64,000 nucleotides of DNA from Neodiprion pinetum (Eukaryota > Arthropoda > Insecta > Hymenoptera > Diprionidae): NCBI RefSeq assembly GCF_021155775.2, contig NC_060235.2:30482607-30546606 (forward strand). The letters are read 5' to 3'. Position 1 is the stretch's first letter. Each line of letters starts with the position of its first letter. The position numbers and the translations under genes were made by a program. A model generated the notes under the pieces. That model did not search any database and was not told where the DNA came from. It was given only the letters and a program-made list of their open reading frames with translations. This document shows positions 45,802-58,899 of the stretch, one piece after another.

Positions 45802-47930
45802 GACGACTTTGCCCCGTTGTATGGCGACAAACTGATTTCGTCTCAAAAAAGCTGGCCAACTTCTGCAATAATTGGTAATCATCATTAAAGTGAATGAAAC
45901 GAGTTAATTTAGTTTATGTGTCAGTGTTCGTTGTTATTTTTTCAGTTGGTCTTTTGAGCGCTACAGTGCTATAACATTTGATTGGAAGACAATAACACTC
46001 AACGATAAAGTTCATATCAAGTTTGTTTCACTAAAAAAAAACATAAACAATCGAAAATATTCAAAGAGAGATGCATGGATACACTGAGTAGTCTCAACCT
46101 GGTAATACAATCATCACAAGGAATAATATGAAGGGGTAAGAAATTTATTTCATATCGCGCATTACTCCAATAGACAACAATAGGTAACATTAACAGTGTT
46201 ATTATGCATGTACAAGGTTTTAAATGTCCAGAGATTAATATGGGGATGAGTAATTGATCACAAGTGAGTAATTGCATAGCTGTAATTTTACTCTGCCGAA
46301 ATCATTGTAACATGTTCTAGTTATTGTCAACGATACGTTATGAATAAAAGCAGTATTATTTGTAAAACCGCAAAAACCAATGTACAGTAACAGCAGATAA
46401 ACGTTCTAATGTTCATTCGAATAAGGCAGTGCAGTCCGAAACTAAAAATATTGTGAAATAGCACGAACCCCCAATTTTTTATAGAATTGTGCGGATAAAA
46501 CTGAACTGCATTTTTCTGTTTCCAAAAAAATTTAACACGTTTGGTTGCTAACTCTGGCTGCTGACTTCAGCGTCATTTCGTGTAGAATCCAAATCGTATT
46601 TTGTTTCGGACCGAAAAAAAAGTTAGCCGGAAGGGAAAGGCATTAATGAACATTACTGTACCTCAATAGATTTTGGAGATTTGAAAAATTATTTTGAAAT
46701 AAATTTGAAATCTCATCTATACATATATAGCGCGTGCGAAAATAAGTTCCAAACCAAGTTCACTGGCTCCCGGACTGCATACTGAGTCACGACATTGTCT
46801 CTCCTTTCACGATAATTGACTCATAGACTTACGCCCATCAAAGTAGTCGAGTTAGCTTTTCTTGTTCAATAATATTAGCAACTCGTATGCGCAGTTAAAA
46901 CTTCTTACAAATCTTCTGAAATCAAATATTTTTCCGTCTTTTTCTTCTTCTTTTTTTGTAACTTTTTTGCGCTTACCAAGTTTGAAAGCGGATTTCATCG
47001 CAAACAAAAGACCCGAGATCTGCTGTGTCGTCAGTAAATCGAATAGCCGATGTTAAAGTAGCATTTCCGTTAATGAGATTCTTACAAGTCTCGAGCAAAA
47101 GATATTAGTTACAGTACAACTTTCCAAAATTTATTACTCAAAATTTCACAACAGCTTAGGCGTGGATAAGAACAACTTTTGGTAATTTTAATTTTAATTT
47201 TAGCAAACTTTAATAATTTTTCATACTTTATGACCGCAGTATCCGATATGAAACGCTGTAAATAATCGATATGACTCATTGAATGTAACTACCAGTACCA
47301 TTCTAGCGAACTCTGCTTGTCGGGGAATGAGACAAAATAAGTCGATAGTCGCGTACACATACGTACCGTTTGTCAATGATTCCGTTTGACTCCCAACCCC
47401 GCGTGATAAGCAAGCAATAGCCTCAATTTGTAAATGTTGAGAAATTTAGCAACCCCACGGTCTTATATGCAAGCCTTGCAGCTTCGCCAAATTTTGTCGA
47501 TGGAGGTGTTTCAACTTTTGAGGCACCGTTGTTGTTAACTTACGTTACAGAGAGTCAACAATTTGTTTCTATCTCTGTTCCATAGTCTACATTTACGACT
47601 TATCCAATCGCAGCGATCCTAGTGTTCACAAGACGAAAAAAACAGTGTCCAAAAAGTTGAAGAAATGACGCAAACCATTTACGTAGCTAGCCAATTTTTC
47701 CTCCAGCGTGATAATTCTTGGAATTCCCACATCATGTGGCTTTGTGAGTGCGGTAAGCGTTCCGGGCAAGTACACCGGGAAATGTATAAATATATACGTA
47801 AAAAGACAGACATACTGTATACGGCATAACAGCTCGGGCGTATCCCGAGAATAATTAATTAAACGCATTAAGGAGATGCCATGGGATCGATTTCGACATG
47901 ACGTATTTACTTCCAAGTATCGAATTCTAC
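45802..47930. other. Upstream flank of the vanin-like gene
   Basis: AT-rich, no gene seen. The minus-strand region 45800-46000 should hold the vanin-like promoter, but no clear TATA box or initiator was recognised. Confidence 0.4.
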
Positions 47931-47933
47931 GTA

Positions 47934-48180
47934 TCTCAAACGTGAAAACGGCTTTAACAGCATCATTCTATACACAATTCTGAACAAAAACACTCCAGAA
48001 CATTTTCATTTGACGCAGAAATAAAGAAATGGCATGCAGTCTACGAATTTATTATATCGATTTTGTAGAATCTGTCCCATTTCTTAATTTTGCGTCAAAT
48101 GAAAATCTATTGGAGTGTTTAGTTTATCATTGTGTACAGAATGAGGCTATCGCGTCTTTTTCCGCGTTTGAGATACATGG
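47934..48180. repeat. Foldback (MITE-like) element, about 117-bp arms
   Basis: Left arm 47934-48050 and right arm 48062-48180 are imperfect inverted copies sharing ACACTCCA, TTTTCATTTGACGCA, AAGAAATGG and ATCTCAAACG blocks, with a loop of about 11 nt. The related copy at 41.13-41.26 kb shows it is a dispersed family. Confidence 0.65.
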
Positions 48181-48857
48181 ACTTCGATATTCAGAGATAT
48201 ACTATACGTCACGCCGAGATCGAGCAAGGCACGCCCTCAAGGAGGTTCGATACTAAAACGAAAAAAGTTACACGAACTTTATTCTTTTTTTTTTTTTTTA
48301 ATTAATAGTATTCGATGAAAAAATAATTATGTGAACTTTTGTAAAAAAAGTTACACGCACAGGATGAGCGTTGATATAGATTGATTCGATTTCCTAAAAT
48401 TCCTGCATCAAAGAAAAGTAGACATTCACCGATGCGTTCCTTAAATAAACGATTCTAAATAAAGTAAAACATGTATTCTCTTAATGCGACGCAACTCAAG
48501 GCAACACTGCAACCATCGACACCACATGTAGATTATTCAAATATAGATATACAAGAGCGGAATGTTGCCGCATCTTGCGTATAATTTTTATACATGTTCA
48601 AATCAATTATTTTCACAGAAATTAATAAAGAAATCACTTGTTTCACTGATTATTCGCAGAATAATCATTTATTCTCGACCTCTCAGAAACTTGTTGACTT
48701 TTCATCAAAAATATAAAATACATGTAACTCTGTACGTATATTATTTAATACGACTTGTAACCGGTTAGAAAAAATTTCTAGGAGAAATTTGTACATCGTT
48801 TTAAGAAATTTAAAATACGCACAAAACAAACCTCAAGTCCAAGGTCATAACAGTTGA

Positions 48858-49268
48858 CTACTCGGGCGTTGAACTCGAAAGGAGCATGCGCACAACGCCT
48901 TTCTTCGGGTCATTTTTTAGTCTACTGCGTCTCACAACACTGAATCGGTTATTGTAACTTTCTTTTCCATAGTTGGTGCACTTGTCTTTATTCACTAATA
49001 GTTTAATGCTTACCAAATTGTATTCCAAGGCACCATCATTTCCTTCCCGCCGTATTTCTCGCAGTATCTTTTCTTCCCGGCGTAGCTTTTCGCCGATGAA
49101 ACCTGGCGTTGCCGCTAGTGTCGGCTTACTGGAACTGCCAGATATTCTGCGACCGGTCGGTCGGCGAAGTGAGCATTTCTCGAGCGATGAGCAACTGCGC
49201 ACGATTGTCGTTGGAACGGATGTGGACGGGAGTTCGAAATACATGCCGCGAATTGAGAAAGAGAACAT
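48858..49268 (-). other. Unassigned open frame, 136 codons
   Basis: Contains a charged helix-like stretch (GEKLRREEKILREIRREGN) and a basic tail. A second, overlapping minus-strand frame (49126-49392) has TYFDKSFKPYVLFLNSRHVF. The two could be one frameshifted relic. No family recognised, no splice support. Confidence 0.25.
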
Positions 49269-49399
49269 AAGGCTTGAACGATTTGTCGAAATATGTTGTA
49301 GCGAATGGGCGTAATGATTTTAATTCGATATATAATTCCAGATTGCAGCTAGTATGTTGCTCGTCTATCCATTGCTGCCTAATAAACTTCAATTCGTCG

Positions 49400-52300
49400 C
49401 TCCAATCGCCGTTTGAAACACCGAAATAACTGTGGAATTATTTATACGTTAAAAATTAATTTCACTCCACGCGTATGTTTCGATGTCTCGTGAAATGGCC
49501 GAATCAATGCCTGCTCGTTTCAGCAGTATCCTGCAGGGGCCTGTTGGGACCCTCTTATACGGTCCCCGCCTTTTCTATTTATAGACTTCTTGGGGAATTT
49601 CACAGAGCACAGGCGTACGATTAGTCAGTGACGATGAGTAAAATGTCGAGCCTTCAGGGAATCAGAGATATTTATAGTATGTTGGAGATTCATAATTTTC
49701 CGAATGTAATCGTAAGATTTTTCGGCCCGTTGTAATATCTTGTGCAAAAGATGTTTGCAATTACATGCTTCCACCTATAGTATCACCTCGAATTCTCCTT
49801 CTCAAGATCAGTAGACGCGTTAACAGCTGTTCTGGCGTAGCAATGAAGGGATCTTCAATTCTTAAAATACGCACAAGTATCATTATTAAACACAGACGTT
49901 GATCGAGACAACAAGTTTTTATTGGGCTAAAAAGAAGTGTATTTTTCAAATATTCGTTACGCCTAGAGAAACTGTTTGTTCGAAACTCAATGATCGCCGG
50001 AAATATTTGCAATTAATTCGTCGTTGAAGACGATCAAATTATTATTTTTCAACTAGACAATATCCTTTGAAAGATTTAACAGTTCTCCATGAAAACATAC
50101 GTGACAGCAAGTGTAGTGTGAATATATTTTTTCATTTGAAATCAGATACTCTCATCCGCTGTAGGCGTGTGGAAATTGATTCGGCGGTAAGTTATTTTTC
50201 TCCCTAGTCGATTACGTTGGCAACGGAGTAAAATTAGCTTTCGCAGAATCAATTTCCGCGTGTGAACAACCCGTCAGTCGTACCGATTCATAAGAACTGA
50301 TAATCTACGTACTGTGGTAGATTGGTTGCCTTATCGTTAGTTGCGACCAGCCTCCTGACACTCACCACTGCTCGTATATTAAAAAATTGTACGCGTCTTG
50401 TCCCCGTTTTTTAGTTCCTCTACGTGGCGCTAGTAGACTTCTGACAAGCTCGCTGCCCTCGCTGACCGCGCGCAAGCTCGTCAGGTAACTACTAGCGCCA
50501 CTAGTGGTGGAAATTGGCGGCATAATCGAGGGCATTTTGCGAACCACTTTTAGCAGCGTGTGTCAGGGGGCTGGTTGCGACCACAAGACTCATTGCTTAT
50601 GGACTTTTCTGATTGGCTAGAGGCCAACGCAGGCGAGGCGCCCGGCCCGGGCTTATCGAATGTACTGAACTTTTGAATTATTTTCAAATAATCAGAAGAA
50701 ATTTTATTCAATAGTTTCGATTATCTCACGATCTTAGTTATATAACGTAGCATCTAAAAACAATTAAAGAGAAGAATTAAAAAAGGGGGGTGAGTGTAAG
50801 TTGGAAAAAAAAATCGAGAGAATATTGGCCCTGACACATACATACTTGGTACAAAATCTTTTTTCTTAACCAATAGCATTTAAATCCGTTTCCAACTCTC
50901 TCCAATTCTTGTCGCAAATTATATTCATTTTTTATAGTCATTTACCATGTTCAGCTTTCTATACGATCTCAAAAGAGTGCACTAATTCGTTGTCAATTAT
51001 TAGTTAAACACATGACTATTGGTTGAACGGTGGACAAACAAACAACTGTAAATATCCAGATAGAAAAGCCGTTTGATTCTTGTGCACGCTGAAAAATACT
51101 TATCACGAATATTTTTATGCGGCATTTCTTTGCTTCAGTAAAACTCTCTTTTGAGTGCGTCACGTGACACTAAATAATAGACGAATATCTTGTAATTAAT
51201 TAGCCCAAAATTCTTTATGGAGGAAATTAAGATCATCTTTCTTTTTTTTTTAACGAATGATCAGAGAATTCATTACTTGAAGCTGTAATTAGTCAGTCCG
51301 GAAACCGTGCCGCTGGAAACGATGCAAATTCTTATACGCATTTATAAGTTAAACGAATATTAGGGCCATTTTCCGTACCGATTCAACCGCGAATCCCTGT
51401 GGGTGTTTTCAACAGTGAGAAACACTTTGGAAACTTCATTCACAAGCTTCATTTCGATTACTGATGTACGTATATTTCCAAGAAGACTTGGGTGTTGCGA
51501 AATTACATTTTGTCATTCAGACCGAGCGAAATTTTCCTCAATTTAGGAAGAAAGTAACTTCATCATTGAGAATGTTCGAAAATGGATCACAGATCTCAGA
51601 GCTTTTGAGATGCGAGTTAGTACAAGCTCAAGACTCCGCAGAAACCTTCAGATTTATGTAAGATACTCTTCACGGCGTACTGCGATCTTGTTTTGACAAA
51701 TGACATCTGTCTCACGTATATTTGTACGGGTTTTGCATGATTACATAAAGCATTAGGTAGATATTCCAATTACCTACAGTTTTACGAAGACCCATTTACC
51801 GAGCCTTTCATTTTGCAAGATTATAAACGATCCATGATAAATTGTACGATATTTCAATAGCTGCGGAGTTCTAAACGATTCGAAGGGTGCATCCAAGAAA
51901 AGTCATTACTTGTAATATTAAATTAATCTACCAACCGTTGAGCATTGTGGTATATTTCTGAATTGATTAATTATCCAAATTGGCATTTGAGATCAATTAT
52001 CTCGAGCTGAGGGAAATTGAAAATTAATGTCTGTCTAATTAATATGTAACATTTTGAAACGACAAGAGTTCTCCGTTACTCTTTGTCTCTTCCTCTCTCA
52101 GTCTGTCCTTACACCATTTTTCCATTGTCCCTTTCTTCATTCTCTCCCAGCTGTCTATCGATCGGCTCACTTTAGTCTGCAGCTCTCAACTTTGTCTAAA
52201 ATAAACGCCTGGTTGAGCACCGCTTTTGTATCAATCAATGAGCACAAAAGATGATAATTCGCACATTTTTACCCGTCGAGAGAAGTAATGAGCCTGATAA

Positions 52301-53520
52301 ACCGCATGGTAAATAGTTATCCATTATGTGAAGTAAACTAGGCGACTAAAAATTAACAAATTTAAGTTATGCAGGAGAATTTAATTCGTTATTAACAGTA
52401 ATAAAAATGGATCTATGATTAATTACGCAAAGATATTTCCTGCACGTACGTAAAAATATGGGCAATAATCTTGATTCTTAATATCAAACCTTGTCTTCTG
52501 CATTTTCGACGTAATTATGTAACAGCCGTTTTGGAATTTCAATTGAGCGATGTTGTATCAATGAATACGATCAATTTTTATATCAGTATAAATTGCCCAA
52601 AATAGCAACAAAAAAAAAAAAAAAACTCGCAACAACGTGCATTTTTCAAACGGATCGATGACGAGGTGTAAAAATTGGGGAGCTCTAGATAGACTGGTTG
52701 CAGATAAAGTAGGTACTGAGAAAATATGGACAATGTGAAATATTTACTGACTGATTGGCAGCACCCTTCGAGAGTTTGACGGAGGTTCAAATCAGACCCT
52801 ATGATTAGTTTAAAAGTTTACGACACTTTTCAAACTTAAGATTTTGCTTTGTTCGTTTTACAAACGATCCTGACAGCGTCCAGACTTTTGAAAAAATTAT
52901 TAAACGCGGCACCGAAAAACGTTGTGCTTTCTGTTGTCAATGCACAGGAGGTACAGATATTGGGTTCGAGGCGGATGAAAGTGTTACGAAAGCAGCAACC
53001 TGAGGACATAGAAAAAATGAAACGAATTCACCATAACTACAGTCTGACATCTATGGAGATATTTTAAACTATATCGAACATGAATTCGGTTGAATCAAAT
53101 GAAGTCACGGTTATTTTTCCGGTCTCTTATTTTCATCGTAAGAAAAGAAACAAGCTGCGAAATTAAATTTTTCGCGGTAAAATTCATTACCTCATTCCAA
53201 CTTACCGAAATGCTTTAGAGCTAGGACAGCAGCGTAAAAACTTACGGTTGAAACCAGTGATGGCGTAGGGTCGAGACTGCTGAATTTGGCATGGAACGTC
53301 TCATATTGTACACGTGTGTATACTTTTCTCTATTCATAGGCAAACTATCTGTACAGGAAAACCTTACGACGACGTTATTCACGATCAGCGAGAATATTCA
53401 GCACACCTAGGAACTGATGACGCTTATCGTTACTAGATATAATGAAATTTGCGTATTATTAAATTTTATTAATGGAGCTTCTTCTTGGATCGTAGATGAA
53501 TCAGCGTTGAGTTAATTTCC
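49400..53520. other. No gene seen
   Basis: AT-rich, with poly-A at 52609-52625 and a poly-T run at about 51240. Open frames are short and unrecognised. Confidence 0.4.
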
Positions 53521-53635
53521 TCGTCTTCATGTCTGTCTTATGTAGCTCTTACTAACCTCTCCGTTTTTCAAACTTGGCGGCTTACTTATAATAAAAAGTT
53601 CTGAACGCAGGATAAATATATCGTTTAAACTGTAC

Positions 53636-53859
53636 GTTAACAAACGTATATTTGGATATGGAGAAATAAATATTTTGATATTATTATCAAATTTTAATTG
53701 AGCCAAATATGATTTGTTAACTATTAACATAATTCTATCGATCATTATTTGGCTTAATCAAAATTTGATAATAATACCAAAACATTATTTGGCTTAATTA
53801 AAATTTGATAATAATATCAAAATATTTATTTCTCCATATCCAAATATACGTTTGTTAAC
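53636..53859. repeat. Near-perfect foldback element, 73-bp arms
   Basis: Left arm 53636-53708 and right arm 53787-53859 are inverted copies with one mismatch (GAGCC vs GGCTT), separated by 78 nt. Inside, 53745-53784 and 53785-53824 are two 40-bp direct copies (ATTATTTGGCTTAAT...) with only a few differences. The arms end with GTTAAC. Confidence 0.85.
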
Positions 53860-54803
53860 AGTAAATAAAATCTTTTCTCAGTATGGCATCTAGTTTGCGG
53901 ACGTAATTAATTTTTGGAAAGCTAATTAAGCCAACAACCTTGCAGCAACACAGCAAACTCAGCTGCCCTGTGCAGCTTAAATTAGGCACCCCTAATGTGA
54001 AGATTGCTTATAAGACGCAAATGGAAATCATGTCACAACAAACTCAGTTGGGAATGCAACGTCAGCCATGGGTGTTAAATTGGAATCCCTAAGGTTGTTA
54101 CATAACTATAAAATCGTTCGTGCTACCAAACGAATCGCACATTGATTAAAGGTCAATTACAAGTACGAATTAGCAGTTGGCTAATACGAGAGCAAAGAAA
54201 ACGAAAGGAGGCTGGAGAATCACCTACGATTGTGGAATTTTTTACGAAAAATTCCACCAATGCGATGTGCTCAAATATTCCGACACGAGATCTCAACCGC
54301 ACCAATATCGTAAGTCGGACTTGGCTTAGAATGGCTGAGCTTAGGATCCAGGCTCTGGATCTGGGACCAGAATTATTTAAATCGCAGGAATGATGGAGTG
54401 ATTAATTATACGGAGTGCAAGCAATAGTTTTTTAACATTCTTCGTTGAGCGGTGATTAGTAATCGAGTTATGAGTAGACTACGACCGCTTCGACCCCAGA
54501 TTATATCAGAGTATAGTTGACTCCGTCTCAACGTGATCATCAAAACCAGTCACGATGAAATCGCACGTTTGATACAACTGTAGATTATTTCAGCACTCGA
54601 AGAGGGAGTGAAATCAGTGGCGACCGTTACCATTAAAAGTCGTAAAAATGACGTGTCAAGATGAGGAGTGATGACTCTCGAGCAAAAGGTCTGAGCAAGA
54701 AAAGGAACTTAACTCAGGGTCGCCCGGAGTCCCATTCAGAGTGAATTGGTTTCGTACCTATACCTCCGGGAACTTGGGGGTTCGCAAAGAAAGGCGTAGA
54801 TAT

Positions 54804-55337
54804 TTACGTACATTCGGGTTCGCGTCTTCCGTCAAGGGTCCTCCATCTACGTATTCGTCTTGGGAAGAAAGGCGCGGGGACATTATTCATATTTTTCATA
54901 ACATATAGCAGGAGCTTTAGGGAAGACAGATCAGGGATCGTTTTGGGTCTCAGGCGTGCGTGAGATGCGTTTGCGTTCTTCGACGCAAGATCCCGATTCT
55001 GCAGAAAATCTAGACCGAGAGAGCTTAGAGCAATTTGGTTAAGATCTCCTTGAATTTTTCCAAATACACGGCCTAATGGCAAGAGTGGCCGATGATCGTT
55101 CAAATCAGGATGAAATATGTGTAACAGGGCTTCGTGAACCTTACTTAAATTCACTCCAACCGCCCTGAGTAAAAGAAAATATGGAAAAGAACACAACGGT
55201 GTTGGTCAGGGTACTCGAACGTGTACTTTGTAATCTTTCATTTCTGTGACGAATAGATAATATATATATATATATAGACCAACCTATAGATACATTCTTA
55301 CTCATTTGTAATGCGAACCTTTTGTTCTCGCCAATCA
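54804..55337 (-). CDS. Candidate orphan gene fragment
   Basis: A minus-strand frame entered at 55164 after acceptor ttttactcag runs 119 codons to a stop at 54804, with the ordered stretch VGVNLSKVHEALLHIFHPDL and IPDLSSLKLLLYVMKN. A 36-nt exon, 55337-55302 (acceptor tttacag, donor ga|gtaaga), joins in phase. No further exon, start codon or family was found. Could be chance. Confidence 0.28.
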
Positions 55338-55540
55338 CTGTAAACAATGGGTGGAAAGATAGTACGGCGATAATTATATTATAATCGCAGTACGCAATAC
55401 CAGACCGGAATTTAGCGAGATACATGCCTCACATATGTATACAACTTGTATACATATATCACTGTTGGTTGGATGGGTCGGTCAGCGTCACATCGATCAC
55501 CCAGATGGCAGTTCTCTTTGATCCTCGTGACATTATACAG

Positions 55541-55934
55541 GGATGTCCTACAAAAGTTGTATGGTTCAGAGAGGGACACGTGAAGAATTTTTTTCATGCG
55601 GTTCAAGCATCATAACTGGTGCTGCTGTGGAGGATAGACCAGTTTCTTTTTAAATGGAATCATATATTTTTGTTTCAACTCAAATATTCTTTATTCGAAA
55701 ATGTACAACTTTCTCAAGTAATTTTTTTTTTTAAGTGAATAGTTCGTGAGATACAACAAAAAATTAAATTTAGCAAGACGTGGGGAGGTTGAGTCTTCCA
55801 CATCCCAAATGCACGATTCCATCTAAAAAAACTGGTTGATCCTCCACAGCATCACCAGTTACGATGCTGGACCGCGTGAAAAAAATTCTTCATGCGTCCC
55901 CCTCTGAACCACACAACTTTTGTGGGACACATTT
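55541..55934. repeat. Inverted-repeat element, about 125-bp arms
   Basis: Left arm 55541-55665 and right arm 55808-55934 are inverted copies, about 85% alike by eye. Shared blocks include ACAAAAGTTGT, TGGTTCAGAG, GAAGAATTTTTTTCA and GCTGTGGAGGAT. The spacer is about 142 nt. Likely a non-autonomous mobile element. Confidence 0.75.
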
Positions 55935-57319
55935 TCCAATTGAACGATTAGGTCGGCTGAAAATGTAATGCGTCTTTTAAATTGGGACACCTTGTATGTT
56001 TACGAAGTTTTGGCTGATAGTGGGAGTCGAGGAAATTTCACTTCGAGCAAATACTGCGGTATCCATTTTGCGTTTTGAAACAATGCGTGTTAAATTACAT
56101 TTTTAATCGTGTACCTCCTGCGCATATTCTGACTTGTACTGTACAAAGAGATAAACATATATTCATGAATCAGACTGGACCGAGTTACTCACGATTATGG
56201 GACCAAAGAATTTGAGTACTTTTTTTTCGTAGAGTGGTCTATTCCGATGAATTGAAGCTTACGCTTGTTCAATAAATTAAATAGCTTTCTAAAAATCTAA
56301 ATCCACGTAAACACAGGTGACCTATCATAGAATGACGAGAAAAATTGATTCTGAGAATCTGTTTGTGAATATTACGCGAAGCACGTAACGTCAAGCGGCC
56401 CATACTGTACAGACTCATCGCGAATTTGTACGCTGCATAACAGTTGGCTTTGATGAGACAACTGTATCAACTACACTAACGTTCCCCGCGAATATAGTTG
56501 TCTCTTTTCTCATCTGCTTTCCATCACGTTCCGACTGATCGTTCTGTCTCTTCATCCGTACCTACAGATTTCGCGGACAACTGTAACTCGGCGCAGCTGC
56601 TCCCCTGGGCCTAGGATAACTCGAAATTGAGCTTGCAGACCAATCGCTCATCCGCGCACCTACAGCAAGCAAATCAACCCCTTTCTCTCCACCGCGTCTC
56701 TATACCTGTGTAGTTTCTCACGTCGAACGTGATTGCTCGTGTCGTTACACACTCTCGCAGAGTTACGTATGTACAGAGAACGCAAGCAGCTACGTATTCG
56801 TACAGAGAATCAAACACGCGTATTATCGAGTGTGTTCGGCCAGGGTGTTGCCTATGCTTTGATATTTCTACCGTGTGGAATTCGATATAATTCGCGTCGT
56901 TTGCACCACGGGAAGAGACATTTTTTTTTCTTATTTTTAATGGTAAATTATATTTTCATCCTCATCTTCTCTGCAATCGATATGTCCCACATTTCTGGAG
57001 CAGTTATGACTAGGCTACTTTAAATTGGTTCGATGAACAGCGGAGCTCTCGATGAGGCTAGACGCAATGTTAGCTGCGTAGTCTAGCGAAGCCTAAATTT
57101 ATTTGACAATCAGATTTAAATCTTTTTTGACAAAAGATAAGAACACATTTCTAACGTACTTAGCGGAAGGTTTTTCACCCAGAGGTGCTTTTTGGGGGGA
57201 TTTCTTATTCAAGCTTTTTTATCTTAAAAATGGACTTTGTTCTGAAGTCCACGGCCACGGTTCGTTGGTAGTCGCAGTCCAAGCAATGCCAAACAGTTTT
57301 CCGGACAACACATCTACCG

Positions 57320-58025
57320 TCTAAGAGATGTCTAAAAGATGTCGACAAAATGGTGAATGCAACATTTTCCGTGATTTTTATAGCGATCGAAGAAAGGACA
57401 TTTTGAAACATCTTTTGTTGGGTGACCTCGGGACCTCTCTAAGATATCGTCGGATTGATGTTTTGAAGACAATTATTTTCCATCACATCAATTTCCTAAA
57501 ACCAGATCAAAACAATGTAATATTATGTCTAGAGTTCATTAAACGCAAGTTTACATGTAGAACACAGAATTTGTTCGTGTCGATCTAGGTTAGAAAAGTG
57601 TAATTTGTATTAAAACAGCTAATTTGCAATTGATATAAGTGAAGTGCGGCAGTGTGCGGAACACCTATTGGTATTCATTGACTAAGGATACTGAACTACT
57701 CGACGAAAGAGATACTTCTGAATCACACTTGCTAATTTTCTCATCAAATGGTTCGTAGGTCACAGTGGAACAAGTGGAAAAATGTTGACAGCAAATGGCA
57801 GGATAAGACGGCTCTGCCAGGCTCCTGTGTTGGCACCGCTTATTACACCGTCTATTTTATTCGAGATGAGGATCCATTTGACGGTGAAAAGGTGATTAAA
57901 ATAAGATGGCTTTGACACTTTTTTAAAACATCTTTTCGACGTATAAAATTCAGTGTCTTGAAATTGGCAAGGACGTCAGCTTTACGACGTCTTTTCACTT
58001 TGCCTAAAAGACGTCTTTGTGAAGT
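57320..58025. repeat. Degenerate AAAGACGTC / AAAGATGTC repeat cluster
   Basis: Variants of a short inverted motif recur: GATGTCTAAAAGATGTCGAC (57336-57355), GAAACATCTTTTG (about 57406), AAAACATCTTTTCGACG (about 57926), GACGTCTTTTCACTTTGCC then TAAAAGACGTCTTTG (57986-58018). A 54-codon frame at 57749-57913 lies between them and has no known match. Confidence 0.4.
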
Positions 58026-58483
58026 CGCGTAACAGATGACTTTGAGGAATGTGTGTTACCTGAGTATCACATGGAAACAGCGTGATGTTTATAAGATTAA
58101 TGACGAAAGATTTCAATTACAAACGCCACATTCTTTGAAACTGTTCGTTATTTTCATCGAACTTTCCTTCAGTCTGCAGAATGGACATTGTCTCCTTCAT
58201 TCCAAGAAATTCCTTTAAGCTAACAAACTTTTAGTGTATAAAATCAATAAGGCTTCATTGATTTTACTGTCGGTTCAGGTTCGATAAACGTTAATAATTT
58301 TTCGTCCACATTAATCCCGATAGTCTCTGGATAGCTTGTGTAAAATTTTACATTATGTAATATCTGTCCTCCCGCTTTGTTCACAGTGTAGAATGTAGAT
58401 GTAGATGCAGATATGAGGCAATCTGAACCTGATCCTTGGTAAAAGGATCATAGCTGTATCCAAGGATCCATGATCAGTACACC

Positions 58484-58861
58484 TTGGAGACCGTGAAGGC
58501 TCATAGAATTATTCAAAGAGATCAAAGGATTTCGCGTAGACTAGGTAGACCGAAATTCGTCTCGCCTGATCGCGAACTTAAGAAGCGTACCGCATCGTCG
58601 AGACGAACGAGCGATGGTGTACCTGATTTGTCGGAAGTTCTCACTACTGAAACAGAAAAAGTTGCTAGGGCAGAAAAAAAAACAAAGTGCATTATGAACT
58701 TGGAGCTGAAAAACTTATTGACAATTGAGGAAGCCATGTTGCCGGACAAAAAAATGCAGACAGCTTATACCCAAGTCTTTGAACTTTTCGCAAATTTGTA
58801 TAGAACTTGTTTATTAGGACAGCGAATCTGTCTAAGCGACGTCGCTTATGTCGGAATTTGA
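58484..58861 (+). other. Unassigned open frame, 125 codons
   Basis: Contains RRLGRPKFVSPDRELKKRTA and a helical, charged middle (TETEKVARAEKKTK). Codon use and content look more coding-like than its neighbours, but there is no domain or exon partner. Could be a transposon fragment. Confidence 0.25.
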
Positions 58862-58899
58862 AATCGCGGGTCGCAAGAATCTCAGACGCAGAGGCTGTA

